Shown: one piece after another, positions 1 through 5,516 of the stretch
How positions within the stretch are numbered: the first letter of the stretch is position 1
How the letters are laid out: every line of letters starts with the position of its first letter
Origin: PGYR01 sp041595255
GTDB taxonomy: Bacteria; Bacteroidota; Ignavibacteria; Kapaibacteriales; UBA2268
Direction: 5' to 3'
NCBI GenBank assembly: GCA_041595255.1
Contig: JBFHKR010000090.1
Location: 1 to 10,242, forward strand
DNA: 10,242 nucleotides
The notes under the pieces: generated by a model
The model's input: the letters and a program-made list of their open reading frames with translations, nothing else
Told to the model about the DNA's origin: nothing
The model's database searches: none
Program-made: the position numbers and the translations under genes

Positions 1-9
1 AATATACCG

Positions 10-39
10 CCCAATAATCAATAATTATTGGGTTTTTTT
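10..39 (+). terminator. Intrinsic terminator of an upstream gene
   Basis: A perfect 9-base stem (CCCAATAAT at 10-18, ATTATTGGG at 24-32) with a 5-base loop is followed directly by seven T (33-39). This is a textbook rho-independent terminator on the + strand. It must end a transcript whose gene lies left of the window. It also means the gene array starting at 86 probably has its own promoter in the roughly 46 bases between the T-run and its start codon, although no convincing promoter boxes could be picked there. Confidence 0.85.
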
Positions 40-85
40 GTTATATTAGGAATTAAATAATTAGACTCTTGGACTATATATCATA

Positions 86-988
86 ATGAAATGGAAATCA
101 ACACCCATTAGTGAAATAATTAATAGAGATATCATCTACTTTGATAGAGAGAATAGTTCTATTTGTGAACGGATATGTAAGTGCCTGTATATAGATAGTT
201 TTCCTGATATATCTAGTTTAAGCTATTGGCAACTTATAAAAGGCAATTGGGAACAGAAAAAAATTGAATATTTGCTAGATGAAGATATAGATGCATTTGA
301 GACTGAAATGTTGGACTTAATAGAGGACAATAAATCTCGAATAGCTTACACAACAAAAGATAATAGAATAAATGGATTATTACATTTCACTGATTATGAA
401 AGTCCAGTCATTTACTCCAATATCTATCAAAACTTAAATGCTTTTGAAAGGCACCTTAGAGAATATTTGATTTATCATGGATTGAATGATAAAAAATTTT
501 TAGAATACTTAGAATCATTTAAACTTCCTAGTGTGAATCCTCGATACCAAGATAAGATTTATGACAGAATTTTTAAACTAAAAAAACAAAAAGATAAGAG
601 AGCTTTCGATAATGTTTATTTAAGTGAGTTATTAGAGTTTAGTATCTCTGATTACGTTAACTTAGGCCTTAAAAAGGATATCGGTCTTGACTTCCTAAAA
701 GAAAAGAATGGAAAAGAACCAGTATATAGGACTATAAATTCACTTAGAAATTTCATAATGCATCATGATAATATTACTGGAGAAGTTATATTTAACCCAC
801 AATATTTCACAGAGTTTAAAAATTTCTTTGAGATGGTAATAACTTTCAAGAAGGCTTTTCTAATACTATCTGAAAGATTGTTCGAGATTGACACAAAGAA
901 TAAGATAGTATTTAACAAGAGTAGATTGGAGTTAATTGACAGGTTAACAGATGAACAATTAACTGATTATTTCTTTAATTTGGATTAA
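86..988 (+). CDS. HEPN-motif protein, possible CBS-like N-terminus
   Basis: This 300-residue protein has no recognised close family. Residues about 110-270 look like an all-helical HEPN domain. A stretch around N118-L125 (N..E..LRE) resembles the first HEPN helix of Abi/Swt1-type proteins, and R221-N222-x3-H226 fits the R-x4-6-H motif that forms the catalytic site of HEPN ribonucleases. Residues 1-110, especially GLLHFTDYESP at 97-107, resemble a degenerate CBS-type domain ahead of the HEPN part; this is a weaker reading. HEPN proteins are often ribonuclease toxins or abortive-infection effectors, so a defence role is inferred, not shown. The gene is very AT-rich, opens the co-directional array and is followed four bases later by the 84-residue gene, which could be a partner. 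No signal peptide or membrane segment is visible. ATG at 86 is the only reasonable start. Confidence 0.75.
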   Translation: MKWKSTPISEIINRDIIYFDRENSSICERICKCLYIDSFPDISSLSYWQLIKGNWEQKKIEYLLDEDIDAFETEMLDLIEDNKSRIAYTTKDNRINGLLHFTDYESPVIYSNIYQNLNAFERHLREYLIYHGLNDKKFLEYLESFKLPSVNPRYQDKIYDRIFKLKKQKDKRAFDNVYLSELLEFSISDYVNLGLKKDIGLDFLKEKNGKEPVYRTINSLRNFIMHHDNITGEVIFNPQYFTEFKNFFEMVITFKKAFLILSERLFEIDTKNKIVFNKSRLELIDRLTDEQLTDYFFNLD

Positions 989-992
989 AATT

Positions 993-1247
993 ATGACTTT
1001 AGATGAACATACAATAGAATTCACAAAAAGTTTTAGAAAAAAGACTGATGAAGAGTTAGTAGCATCTTTTAATAGGGAAGTAGGAGTAAAAGGCTGGGTT
1101 TCTATAAGAGGGTCTTACCTAGAAGCTATGAGAATCGTTCTAGCCGAAAGAGGTATAGACATTTCTTCTGTCCATGACGGAACTAGTACCAAACTTGATA
1201 AAAAAGTTATACTCAAAAATAAAAAGTTGGTAAGGGTAGATGAATAG
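993..1247 (+). CDS. Small conserved protein of unknown function
   Basis: This 84-residue soluble, helical, charged protein begins four bases after the HEPN-motif gene. Its core (FNREVG, GW, R, YL, then ERGIDIS around residues 26-58) matches a pattern recalled from short hypothetical proteins in Bacteroidota and relatives, which typically read 'F.REVG..GW...R..YL.AL...F..RG.D.S'. No function is known to me. The tail is lysine-rich (DKKVILKNKKLVRV). Its last bases, GATGAATAG, overlap the ATG of the PH-gene fossil that begins at 1240. The next secreted-protein gene ends in almost the same bases and overlaps the full-length PH-like gene in the same way. An antitoxin-like role for the HEPN protein is possible only by position. 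Confidence 0.7.
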   Translation: MTLDEHTIEFTKSFRKKTDEELVASFNREVGVKGWVSIRGSYLEAMRIVLAERGIDISSVHDGTSTKLDKKVILKNKKLVRVDE

Positions 1248-1277
1248 TTACAACTACATAGACCCACGAACTGAAAT
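1238..1277 (+). repeat. 40-bp direct repeat, left copy
   Basis: This stretch matches 1727-1766 at 37 of 40 positions, with mismatches at 1247/1736, 1248/1737 and 1270/1759. It spans the stop codon of the 84-residue gene and the first 12-13 codons of a PH-like gene. The spacing between copies is 489 bases, and the unit so defined contains one complete secreted-protein gene. Identity stops sharply after 1277. Confidence 0.9.
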
Positions 1278-1305
1278 TTTTAGTCATAAGGATGTATCAT
1301 GTTGA
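1240..1305 (+). pseudogene. 5' fossil of the PH-like membrane protein gene
   Basis: A 21-codon reading frame (MNSYNYIDPRTEI, then unrelated residues, TGA at 1303) reproduces the first 13 residues of the PH-like gene at 1729 (MNNYNYIDPRAEI). After codon 13 the homology ends and the frame runs into the leader of the next gene, whose ATG at 1299 it overlaps. It also overlaps the preceding gene by eight bases, exactly as the intact gene overlaps its own upstream neighbour. The simplest reading is a truncated second copy left by an insertion or by unequal recombination. It could still be translated as a short leader, but nothing shows this. Confidence 0.75.
1288..1292 (+). promoter_or_regulatory. 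Ribosome-binding site for the secreted-protein gene
   Basis: AAGGA lies six bases before the ATG at 1299, a good Shine-Dalgarno sequence and spacing. It sits just outside the 40-base repeat, so the inserted gene appears to have brought its own translation start with it. Confidence 0.6.
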
Positions 1306-1736
1306 AGAAATTATTTTTAATATTCTTTCTGACAATCTCATTTGCTCTTTCTGATGAAGAGACATTTTGGATAGTATTTCAGGGTGGAATTGACGCTTCT
1401 CCTAGCAACTCAGTAATAGAGATGGATGAATTAGTAGAAGGTAAAGATATTGATGAAATTAGAGGACTTCTTTTTTCAGATAATGTTGCTCTAAAGGGAT
1501 TATCTGTTAATGTATTAGAAATTTTAAATGAAAAGAAAATAATTGAGTTAGATTCGAAAGAATTAAATCAAATTAAAATCCTTTATTCTTCAAATGAAGA
1601 ATTGGAGTTGCTATATGGGTGCGATAATTTCTATTCAGTATCTTTAGGAGAATATCTTAATAACTCACATGGGTTTAGAGACGTAGCTAGAGAAAGATAT
1701 ACTAAGTTGATAGAGGAATACTATCGAGATGAATAA
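1299..1736 (+). CDS. Small secreted protein, unknown function
   Basis: This 145-residue protein has a clear Sec signal peptide: two lysines at 3-4, a hydrophobic stretch L5-A16, and a likely cleavage after A16-L17-S18 before an acidic mature start (DEE). The mature part is helical and acidic. Residues about 50-120 (a run of LL, LKGLSVNVLEIL and LELLYGC patterns) recall short HEAT-like helical repeats and a family of hypothetical Bacteroidota proteins; that is a tentative memory. There is no lipobox cysteine, so it is likely periplasmic or exported. It is the gene bracketed by the 40-base direct repeats, has its own ribosome-binding site, and its last eight bases (ATGAATAA) are the start of the next gene. 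It looks like a later insertion between the 84-residue gene and the PH-like gene. Confidence 0.7.
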   Translation: MLKKLFLIFFLTISFALSDEETFWIVFQGGIDASPSNSVIEMDELVEGKDIDEIRGLLFSDNVALKGLSVNVLEILNEKKIIELDSKELNQIKILYSSNEELELLYGCDNFYSVSLGEYLNNSHGFRDVARERYTKLIEEYYRDE

Positions 1737-1766
1737 CTACAACTACATAGACCCACGAGCTGAAAT
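1727..1766 (+). repeat. 40-bp direct repeat, right copy
   Basis: This is the second copy of the repeat at 1238-1277 (37/40 identical). Here it runs from the last codons of the secreted-protein gene into the first 13 codons of the intact PH-like gene. In both copies the upstream gene ends Asp-Glu-stop and overlaps the downstream ATG by eight bases, so the join geometry is identical although the two upstream genes are unrelated. Confidence 0.9.
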
Positions 1767-2316
1767 CATCGACCAGATACAAGGTGATGAGAGGTTGCTA
1801 TGGGCTGATAAACCGGCAACTGGGATTAAATTCAGATCTACAGATATCTTTATATTTATATTCAGTGTTTTATGGCTATCTTTCTCGTTGTTTTGGACTT
1901 ATATGGCGATGGATGCAAGTATCTTTTTCGCCATGTTTGGAATACCATTCATTTTAGTTGGTATTCATCTACTTTTTGGTAGGTTTATATTCGATGCTTT
2001 ATCAAGGAAAAATACAGTTTATGGGCTAACTAATAAAAGAATTATACAGAAATCTGGTCTTTTCAAAGTTCATTATAAATCAGTATTTTTAGATACTCTA
2101 CCCAGCTTATCATATACTGAAAAACCAGATGGAAGTGGAGATATTAACTTTGGGCATACAATAGGTAGTTTTAAAAACAGTAAAGATAGAAACAGAGGCG
2201 ATTTTCCGCTTGTAAGAATAGAGTTTATACCCAATGTTCGAAGTGTTCATAATAAAATAGCAGATGCTAAAAGCAAAGTCCGTAGTAATGAAGAAAAATT
2301 AGAAACAAAATGGTGA
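1729..2316 (+). CDS. PH-like domain membrane protein
   Basis: This 195-residue protein has a short cytosolic N-terminus, two transmembrane segments (about 38-60 and 64-86) and a C-terminal bacterial PH-like domain beginning about residue 92. The stretch YGLTNKRIIQKSG (98-110) is the typical first strands of membrane-linked bPH domains, where a Y..T..R(I/V) pattern follows the membrane hairpin. Such proteins are membrane-bound with a cytosolic PH-like fold; their ligands and roles are mostly unknown. The start overlaps the preceding stop by eight bases (ATGAATAA), implying translational coupling. Its first 40 bases are duplicated 489 bases upstream. The lysine-rich C-terminus (178-195) is probably cytosolic. 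The family call is firm, the function open. Confidence 0.82.
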   Translation: MNNYNYIDPRAEIIDQIQGDERLLWADKPATGIKFRSTDIFIFIFSVLWLSFSLFWTYMAMDASIFFAMFGIPFILVGIHLLFGRFIFDALSRKNTVYGLTNKRIIQKSGLFKVHYKSVFLDTLPSLSYTEKPDGSGDINFGHTIGSFKNSKDRNRGDFPLVRIEFIPNVRSVHNKIADAKSKVRSNEEKLETKW

Positions 2317-2320
2317 GAAA

Positions 2321-2776
2321 ATGAAGATAGAAGCAAACAATCCAATTGATTACATTTCAAATTTGCCTGAAGAAAGACAAGTAGCAATGTCAAGATTGAG
2401 ACAAACAATACTAGACAATTTGCCCAAAGGATTTGAAGAAACAATGAGCTATGGTATGATTGGCTATGTTGTGCCGCATAGTATTTACCCAGACGGATAT
2501 CATTGTACTCCTGAGTTACCTCTACCCTTTATGAGTATTGCATCCCAAAAGAATTTCGTTGCATTATACCACATGGGTATTTATGCAGATAAGGAGTTAT
2601 ATGATTGGTTTGTAGTCGAATATCCCAAGCATGTGAAAACTAAATTGGACATGGGTAAAAGTTGTATAAGGTTCAAGAAAATTGAAACTATACCATATGA
2701 TTTGATAGCTGAGCTATGCACTAGAATGACTGTCAAGCAATGGATTGAATTATATGAAAAAAATGTAAAAGGATAA
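2321..2776 (+). CDS. DUF1801 (YdhG-like) family protein
   Basis: This 151-residue soluble protein matches the DUF1801 fold. It has an N-terminal helix with 'YISNLPEERQ..MSRLRQTI' (11-30), then GFEETMSYGMIGY (37-49), a central F.S.A..K.FVALY.MG (70-86), and the family's closing GKSCIRFKK patch (112-120), followed by two helices. DUF1801/YdhG proteins are small stand-alone proteins of unknown biochemical activity, structurally related to frataxin-like folds, and common in accessory gene collections of soil and aquatic bacteria. It begins four bases after the PH-like gene. GGTGA overlapping that gene's stop serves as a plausible ribosome-binding site. Length is normal, with no missing parts. Confidence 0.88.
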   Translation: MKIEANNPIDYISNLPEERQVAMSRLRQTILDNLPKGFEETMSYGMIGYVVPHSIYPDGYHCTPELPLPFMSIASQKNFVALYHMGIYADKELYDWFVVEYPKHVKTKLDMGKSCIRFKKIETIPYDLIAELCTRMTVKQWIELYEKNVKG

Positions 2777-2779
2777 AAA

Positions 2780-3271
2780 ATGAGTGTTGATTACCAAATA
2801 CCAGCGAAAACTAGGATTGGACATGTTCACCTGAAAGTATCTAATCTTGAGCGTTCTTTAGAATTTTATTGCGGATTGCTAGGGTTTGAACTAGTTACGA
2901 GTTACGGTACTGAAGCTGCGTTTATATCTGCTGGTGGTTATCATCACCATATAGGTCTGAATACTTGGTTTAGTAAAGATTCTCCCCCATCTAGTATTAA
3001 TAGTACCGGATTATTTCATACAGCTATACTTTACCCAACAAGAAAAGATTTGGCTATTATTTTAAGAAGATTGTTGGACGCTGAGTACCGATTAACTGGA
3101 GCTTCTGATCATGGGGTATCTGAAGCAATATACTTAGACGATCCTGATAAGAATGGAGTAGAGCTATATTGGGATAAGCCCAAAGAGCTTTGGCCCCACA
3201 AAGCCGATGGCTCTATAGAGATGTATACTTATAGGTTGGATTTAGATGATTTATTAAAGGAACTAGATTGA
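2780..3271 (+). CDS. VOC/glyoxalase-superfamily metalloprotein, CatE-like
   Basis: This 163-residue protein contains one complete vicinal-oxygen-chelate domain. The opening strand IGHVHLKVSNLERSLEFY (13-30) and GLLGFELV (32-39) are classic, and the second module starts at GLFHTAIL (77-84). Likely metal ligands are H15, H80 and E128 (in GVELYWD). A glycine/histidine run GGYHHHIGLNTW (52-63) and the ending ELYWDKP...W resemble the Bacillus CatE/YfiE-type catechol 2,3-dioxygenase-like subgroup. In such a short single-domain form the substrate cannot be told: dioxygenase, lyase or antibiotic-binding roles all occur in the superfamily. AAAAGG at 2767-2772 gives it a good ribosome-binding site overlapping the end of the DUF1801 gene. 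It carries no signal peptide and is cytosolic. Confidence 0.88.
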   Translation: MSVDYQIPAKTRIGHVHLKVSNLERSLEFYCGLLGFELVTSYGTEAAFISAGGYHHHIGLNTWFSKDSPPSSINSTGLFHTAILYPTRKDLAIILRRLLDAEYRLTGASDHGVSEAIYLDDPDKNGVELYWDKPKELWPHKADGSIEMYTYRLDLDDLLKELD

Positions 3272-3288
3272 TTTCGAATTAGAAAAGT

Positions 3289-3292
3289 AGGA
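3289..3292 (+). promoter_or_regulatory. Ribosome-binding site deciding the 3301 start
   Basis: AGGA lies eight bases before the ATG at 3301 but only two bases before an in-frame TTG at 3295. The spacing favours the ATG, giving a 69-residue product. Confidence 0.55.
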
Positions 3293-3300
3293 TTTTGAAA

Positions 3301-3510
3301 ATGGCAGAACTAATTGGCGAAATATTTTGGGAAATAATTAGAGTTATTTCTAAATCGATTGGAGTCGTTTTTATAAAAGTCTTTACTTTTACGACTACCC
3401 CTATAAAGGAGATTTACTCAGATAAATCAAAGGATACAGCTGCATATATAATTGGAGCATTATTCTTCGTAGCTTTGATTACGATATTGATTTATTATAC
3501 TAATAGTTAA
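3301..3510 (+). CDS. Small single-pass membrane protein, unknown
   Basis: This 69-residue protein starts at the ATG chosen by the AGGA eight bases upstream; a TTG at 3295 would add two residues. Residues 1-45 form a mostly amphipathic stretch rich in isoleucine, lysine and phenylalanine (IFWEIIRVISKSIG, VVFIKVFTF) that could lie on the membrane surface. After a charged turn (SDKSKD) a single transmembrane helix (about 45-66, AAYIIGALFFVALITILIYY) ends close to the C-terminus. No family is recognised. Being in line with the array, with a proper ribosome-binding site and no overlap, it is likely a real gene. Its role is unknown. Confidence 0.55.
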   Translation: MAELIGEIFWEIIRVISKSIGVVFIKVFTFTTTPIKEIYSDKSKDTAAYIIGALFFVALITILIYYTNS

Positions 3511-3512
3511 CC

Positions 3513-3517
3513 GAGGG
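3513..3517 (+). promoter_or_regulatory. Ribosome-binding site deciding the 3524 start
   Basis: GAGGG sits six bases before the ATG at 3524 and only three before the in-frame GTG at 3521, so the ATG is the better start. Confidence 0.55.
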
Positions 3518-3523
3518 ATTGTG

Positions 3524-3850
3524 ATGAATTATGATAAAGCTCTAGAAATGTATGATAGTTTTGTAGATCAATGTCCAAGATTTGAAAGAAAAGGCAAGAC
3601 TATGCCCTATACTTCTGCTAATGGGCACATGTTTTCCATTCTCAATAAAGATGGTGAACTCGGAATCCGATTTTCAAAAGAAGTTCAAGAAAACTATATT
3701 GAAAAGCATAACACTAGTATAATAAAGTCGCACGGTGCTATTATGAGAGGGTATATACTTATTACAGAAGATATGATGAATGAAAAAGACTTGGTTCCCG
3801 ACTTATTGAACGAAAGCTATGATTATGTAATGAGTTTGAAGAAGAAGTGA
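3524..3850 (+). CDS. TfoX N-terminal-like protein
   Basis: This 108-residue soluble protein resembles the TfoX/Sxy N-terminal domain family as found stand-alone in Bacteroidota. An early helix (ALEMYDSFVDQC) is followed by a KGKTMPYTSANGHMFS segment (about 24-39), then GELGIRFSKE, which corresponds to the KMF/LRL strand pattern of TfoX domains, a glycine-tyrosine 'MRGYILI' strand and a final helix ending SYDYVMSLKK. In Gammaproteobacteria TfoX controls competence. These short relatives lack the C-terminal half and have no proven role. The GTG at 3521 is an alternative start, but spacing from GAGGG favours ATG 3524. The gene ends one base before the next start, implying coupling with the amidohydrolase gene. 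Confidence 0.75.
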   Translation: MNYDKALEMYDSFVDQCPRFERKGKTMPYTSANGHMFSILNKDGELGIRFSKEVQENYIEKHNTSIIKSHGAIMRGYILITEDMMNEKDLVPDLLNESYDYVMSLKKK

Positions 3851-3851
3851 T

Positions 3852-4550
3852 ATGAAAATCTATCTAGCTCAAATTGCTTCTTTCAAAGGTGATATTCAAA
3901 AGAATATAGAAAAGCATATAATATATGTTAAGGAAGCAATCGAAAATAGAGCAAATCTAATTTGTTTTCCTGAATTATCTATTACGGGTTATGAACCAGA
4001 ATTAGCTGAGAGTCTATCCACTACGGTTGGTGATAATAGATTTGATGTATTCCAAGAGTTGGCTAATATTGGAGCAATCACTGTTTGTATTGGATTTCCT
4101 TTAATAGTTGAAAATGGAATTAATATCAGTATGCTGATTTTCCAGCCAAACAGCAGCAGACAAACATACTCTAAGCAATATCTACACTCAGATGAAAAGC
4201 CATATTTTGTAGAAGGAACAAAGCAAATAATCATAGAAATTGAAGGGGTTAGAATTGCTCCGGCTATCTGCTATGAGTCATTAATTCCAGAGCATTTCGA
4301 CAAAGCCAATGAAATGGGTTGTGATGTATATCTAGCAAGCGTAGCTAAACCTAAAAATAACGTAGAAAGAGCAAATAAGTATTTCTCTCAACTTTCCAAG
4401 AATAAAAACATCTCAATTCTAATGGTTAATTCAATTGGCTATTCAGATAATTTTCTTGCCGTTGGAGGTAGTGCAGCATGGGACGGTACAGGTAAGTTGA
4501 TTGAGAAGTTAGATTCAGATAATGACGGTATTTTGAAAGTAATCATATAG
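3852..4550 (+). CDS. Nitrilase-superfamily carbon-nitrogen hydrolase
   Basis: This 232-residue cytosolic enzyme cleaves non-peptide C-N bonds (amides, N-carbamoyl compounds or nitriles). The catalytic Glu-Lys-Cys triad is visible: E41 in LICFPELSITGYEP, K108 in YSKQYLHSDEKPYFVEG, and C140 in IAPAICYESLIPEHF. The N-terminus (KIYLAQIASFKGDIQKNI) is the usual first strand and helix. The exact substrate cannot be inferred; resemblance to the small predicted amidohydrolases with the LxxDEK...EG signature is closest. At 232 residues it is shorter than the usual 260-280, and the C-terminal part after the GGSAAWDGTGKLI strand (about 206-218) ends quickly, so the dimer/tail segment is reduced but the core looks whole. 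It starts one base after the TfoX-like gene. Confidence 0.88.
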   Translation: MKIYLAQIASFKGDIQKNIEKHIIYVKEAIENRANLICFPELSITGYEPELAESLSTTVGDNRFDVFQELANIGAITVCIGFPLIVENGINISMLIFQPNSSRQTYSKQYLHSDEKPYFVEGTKQIIIEIEGVRIAPAICYESLIPEHFDKANEMGCDVYLASVAKPKNNVERANKYFSQLSKNKNISILMVNSIGYSDNFLAVGGSAAWDGTGKLIEKLDSDNDGILKVII

Positions 4551-4557
4551 GTAAATG

Positions 4558-4986
4558 ATGAAAACGATTTTTTTAGTTCTAGCTATGATTTGTTATTTCA
4601 ATGTAAGTATACTGGGGGAAGAGAAAGAACAAACTGCTGAAGAAAAAAGTATGATTAAACTTGTCGCTGATATTATTGATACTCCTGCAAGAATGATAGA
4701 GACAATGGAAAATAATGAAACCATTGACTGTTCGAAAATAGTTAAATTATTTAAAGATTATGAATGGAGATTAATAGATTTTACTTTAAGTATAGCTTAT
4801 ATAAGATATACTAATTTTGAATATGATGGTATTGATGTAAGTATAAACTCGAAGACTAATGAGAAAATATATGTATTATTTTATTCGAAGGATAAAAAAC
4901 TTAACTCAGAAGAAAATATAAAATTTGTTTTTATAAAGAAAGATGATAAAGTTATTTTTAATGGTATTTCAAAACCAATAGGTTAA
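4558..4986 (+). CDS. Small secreted protein, unknown function
   Basis: This protein of about 142 residues starts with a Sec-type signal sequence (MKTIFLVLAMICYFNVSILG, with cleavage probably just before EEKEQ) and has a charged, lysine- and glutamate-rich mature region. The first half of the mature part is helical (residues about 25-75). The second half alternates short strands (YDGIDVSINS, KIYVLFYSK, IKFVFIKKDDKVIF), suggesting a small alpha/beta fold. No family is recognised. ATG at 4555 is immediately upstream in frame; AGG at 4549-4551 is six bases from 4558 and three from 4555, which slightly favours 4558. The cysteine near the leader end does not form a lipobox. It is among the most AT-rich genes in the window. 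Its place between a hydrolase and an exporter gives no clue to its role. Confidence 0.62.
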   Translation: MKTIFLVLAMICYFNVSILGEEKEQTAEEKSMIKLVADIIDTPARMIETMENNETIDCSKIVKLFKDYEWRLIDFTLSIAYIRYTNFEYDGIDVSINSKTNEKIYVLFYSKDKKLNSEENIKFVFIKKDDKVIFNGISKPIG

Positions 4987-5002
4987 AACAAATGAGAACA
5001 AC

Positions 5003-5329
5003 ATGAATTGGTTACTTTTAATAATAGCAGGGCTTTTCGAAGTCGGATTCGCTACCTGCTTAGGAATGGCGAAAGAGAAAACAGGCAATGAATCAACTTA
5101 TTGGTTTATAGGGTTTTTAGTTTGTTTGGCTATCAGTATGTACCTGTTGGTCAAAGCGACCGAAGGTTTACCGATTGGTACAGCTTATGCTGTTTGGACT
5201 GGAGTAGGCGCTGTTGGGACGGTGCTAATGGGTATAGTTTTATTCAACGAGCCAACGGATTTTTGGAGACTATTTTTTATAACTACATTGATTGCATCTA
5301 TAATTGGGCTGAAAGTGGTGTCTAATTAA
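5003..5329 (+). CDS. gdx: SMR exporter, Gdx/SugE (guanidinium) type
   Basis: This 108-residue protein has four transmembrane helices and functions in the SMR family as an antiparallel or dual-topology dimer driven by protons. The essential acidic residue of helix 1 is E13 (AGLFEVG). The segment GTAYAVWTGVGAVGT (59-73) is the Gdx/SugE signature; the multidrug EmrE/QacE branch has a different AYA.W.G.G pattern. The likely substrate is therefore guanidinium (H+/guanidinium antiport), inferred from subfamily. Length is exactly typical. No guanidine riboswitch can be present in the 16-base gap to the preceding gene, so expression must come from the array transcript or an internal promoter. It is the last gene of the + strand array. 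Subtype is confident, substrate moderately so. Confidence 0.9.
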   Translation: MNWLLLIIAGLFEVGFATCLGMAKEKTGNESTYWFIGFLVCLAISMYLLVKATEGLPIGTAYAVWTGVGAVGTVLMGIVLFNEPTDFWRLFFITTLIASIIGLKVVSN

Positions 5330-5352
5330 TTTATTCAACTTGACACACGATT

Positions 5353-5383
5353 CTCTGATGCCTTAGCGGAGTCGAAGGCAGAG
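5353..5383. repeat. Imperfect hairpin repeat-like element
   Basis: CTCTG plus CCTT on the left arm pairs with AAGG plus CAGAG on the right arm across AGCGGAGTCG, with a small bulge (ATG). The loop-side motif AGCGGAGTCGAAGG resembles a short sequence I recall recurring in intergenic DNA of many bacteria (CCTTCGACTCCGCT on the other strand). Membership of a repeat family is inference. Confidence 0.45.
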
Positions 5384-5500
5384 GCAAGACCTGAAAAGCA
5401 AATGCTTTATTCCGCGGAACTTAGCAACGCTACAACCTTAAGAGTAAAACATATTAGAAATATATTCCTAGGATATTATTGAAATAGCACTTCCCTAAAC

Positions 5501-5516
5501 CCCTCTACAAGGAGGG
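5501..5516. repeat. CCCTC/GAGGG intergenic hairpin
   Basis: CCCTC (5501-5505) and GAGGG (5512-5516) form a 5-base stem with a 6-base loop. With its flanks (TTCCCTAAAC before, GGGACTT after) it resembles the CCCTCTCC..GGAGAGGGA short palindromes that recur between genes in Bacteroidota. It has no T-run on either strand, so it is a weak terminator at best, though it lies just beyond the 3' end of the aldehyde dehydrogenase gene. Confidence 0.5.

Noticed and set aside
2247..2444. 65-residue leucine-rich frame on the minus strand
   Set aside because: It lies antisense across the junction of the PH-like and DUF1801 genes, both well supported. It has no family match and no ribosome-binding site.
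3989..4234. 81-residue minus-strand frame
   Set aside because: It is wholly antisense inside the C-N hydrolase gene, whose triad and motifs are intact.
5101..5325. 74-residue + strand frame inside the SMR gene
   Set aside because: It is a shifted frame within a complete, well-recognised four-helix exporter. Its start is not preceded by a ribosome-binding site.
5333..5339. ATTCAAC, matching the attC core pattern RYYYAAC just after the SMR gene
   Set aside because: No matching GTTRRRY partner occurs downstream in the gap, and other gene junctions in the array lack room for attC sites.
5340..5345. Perfect TTGACA hexamer as a -35 box
   Set aside because: No -10 or Bacteroidota -7 box lies at a workable distance, and no + strand gene follows before the opposite-strand gene.
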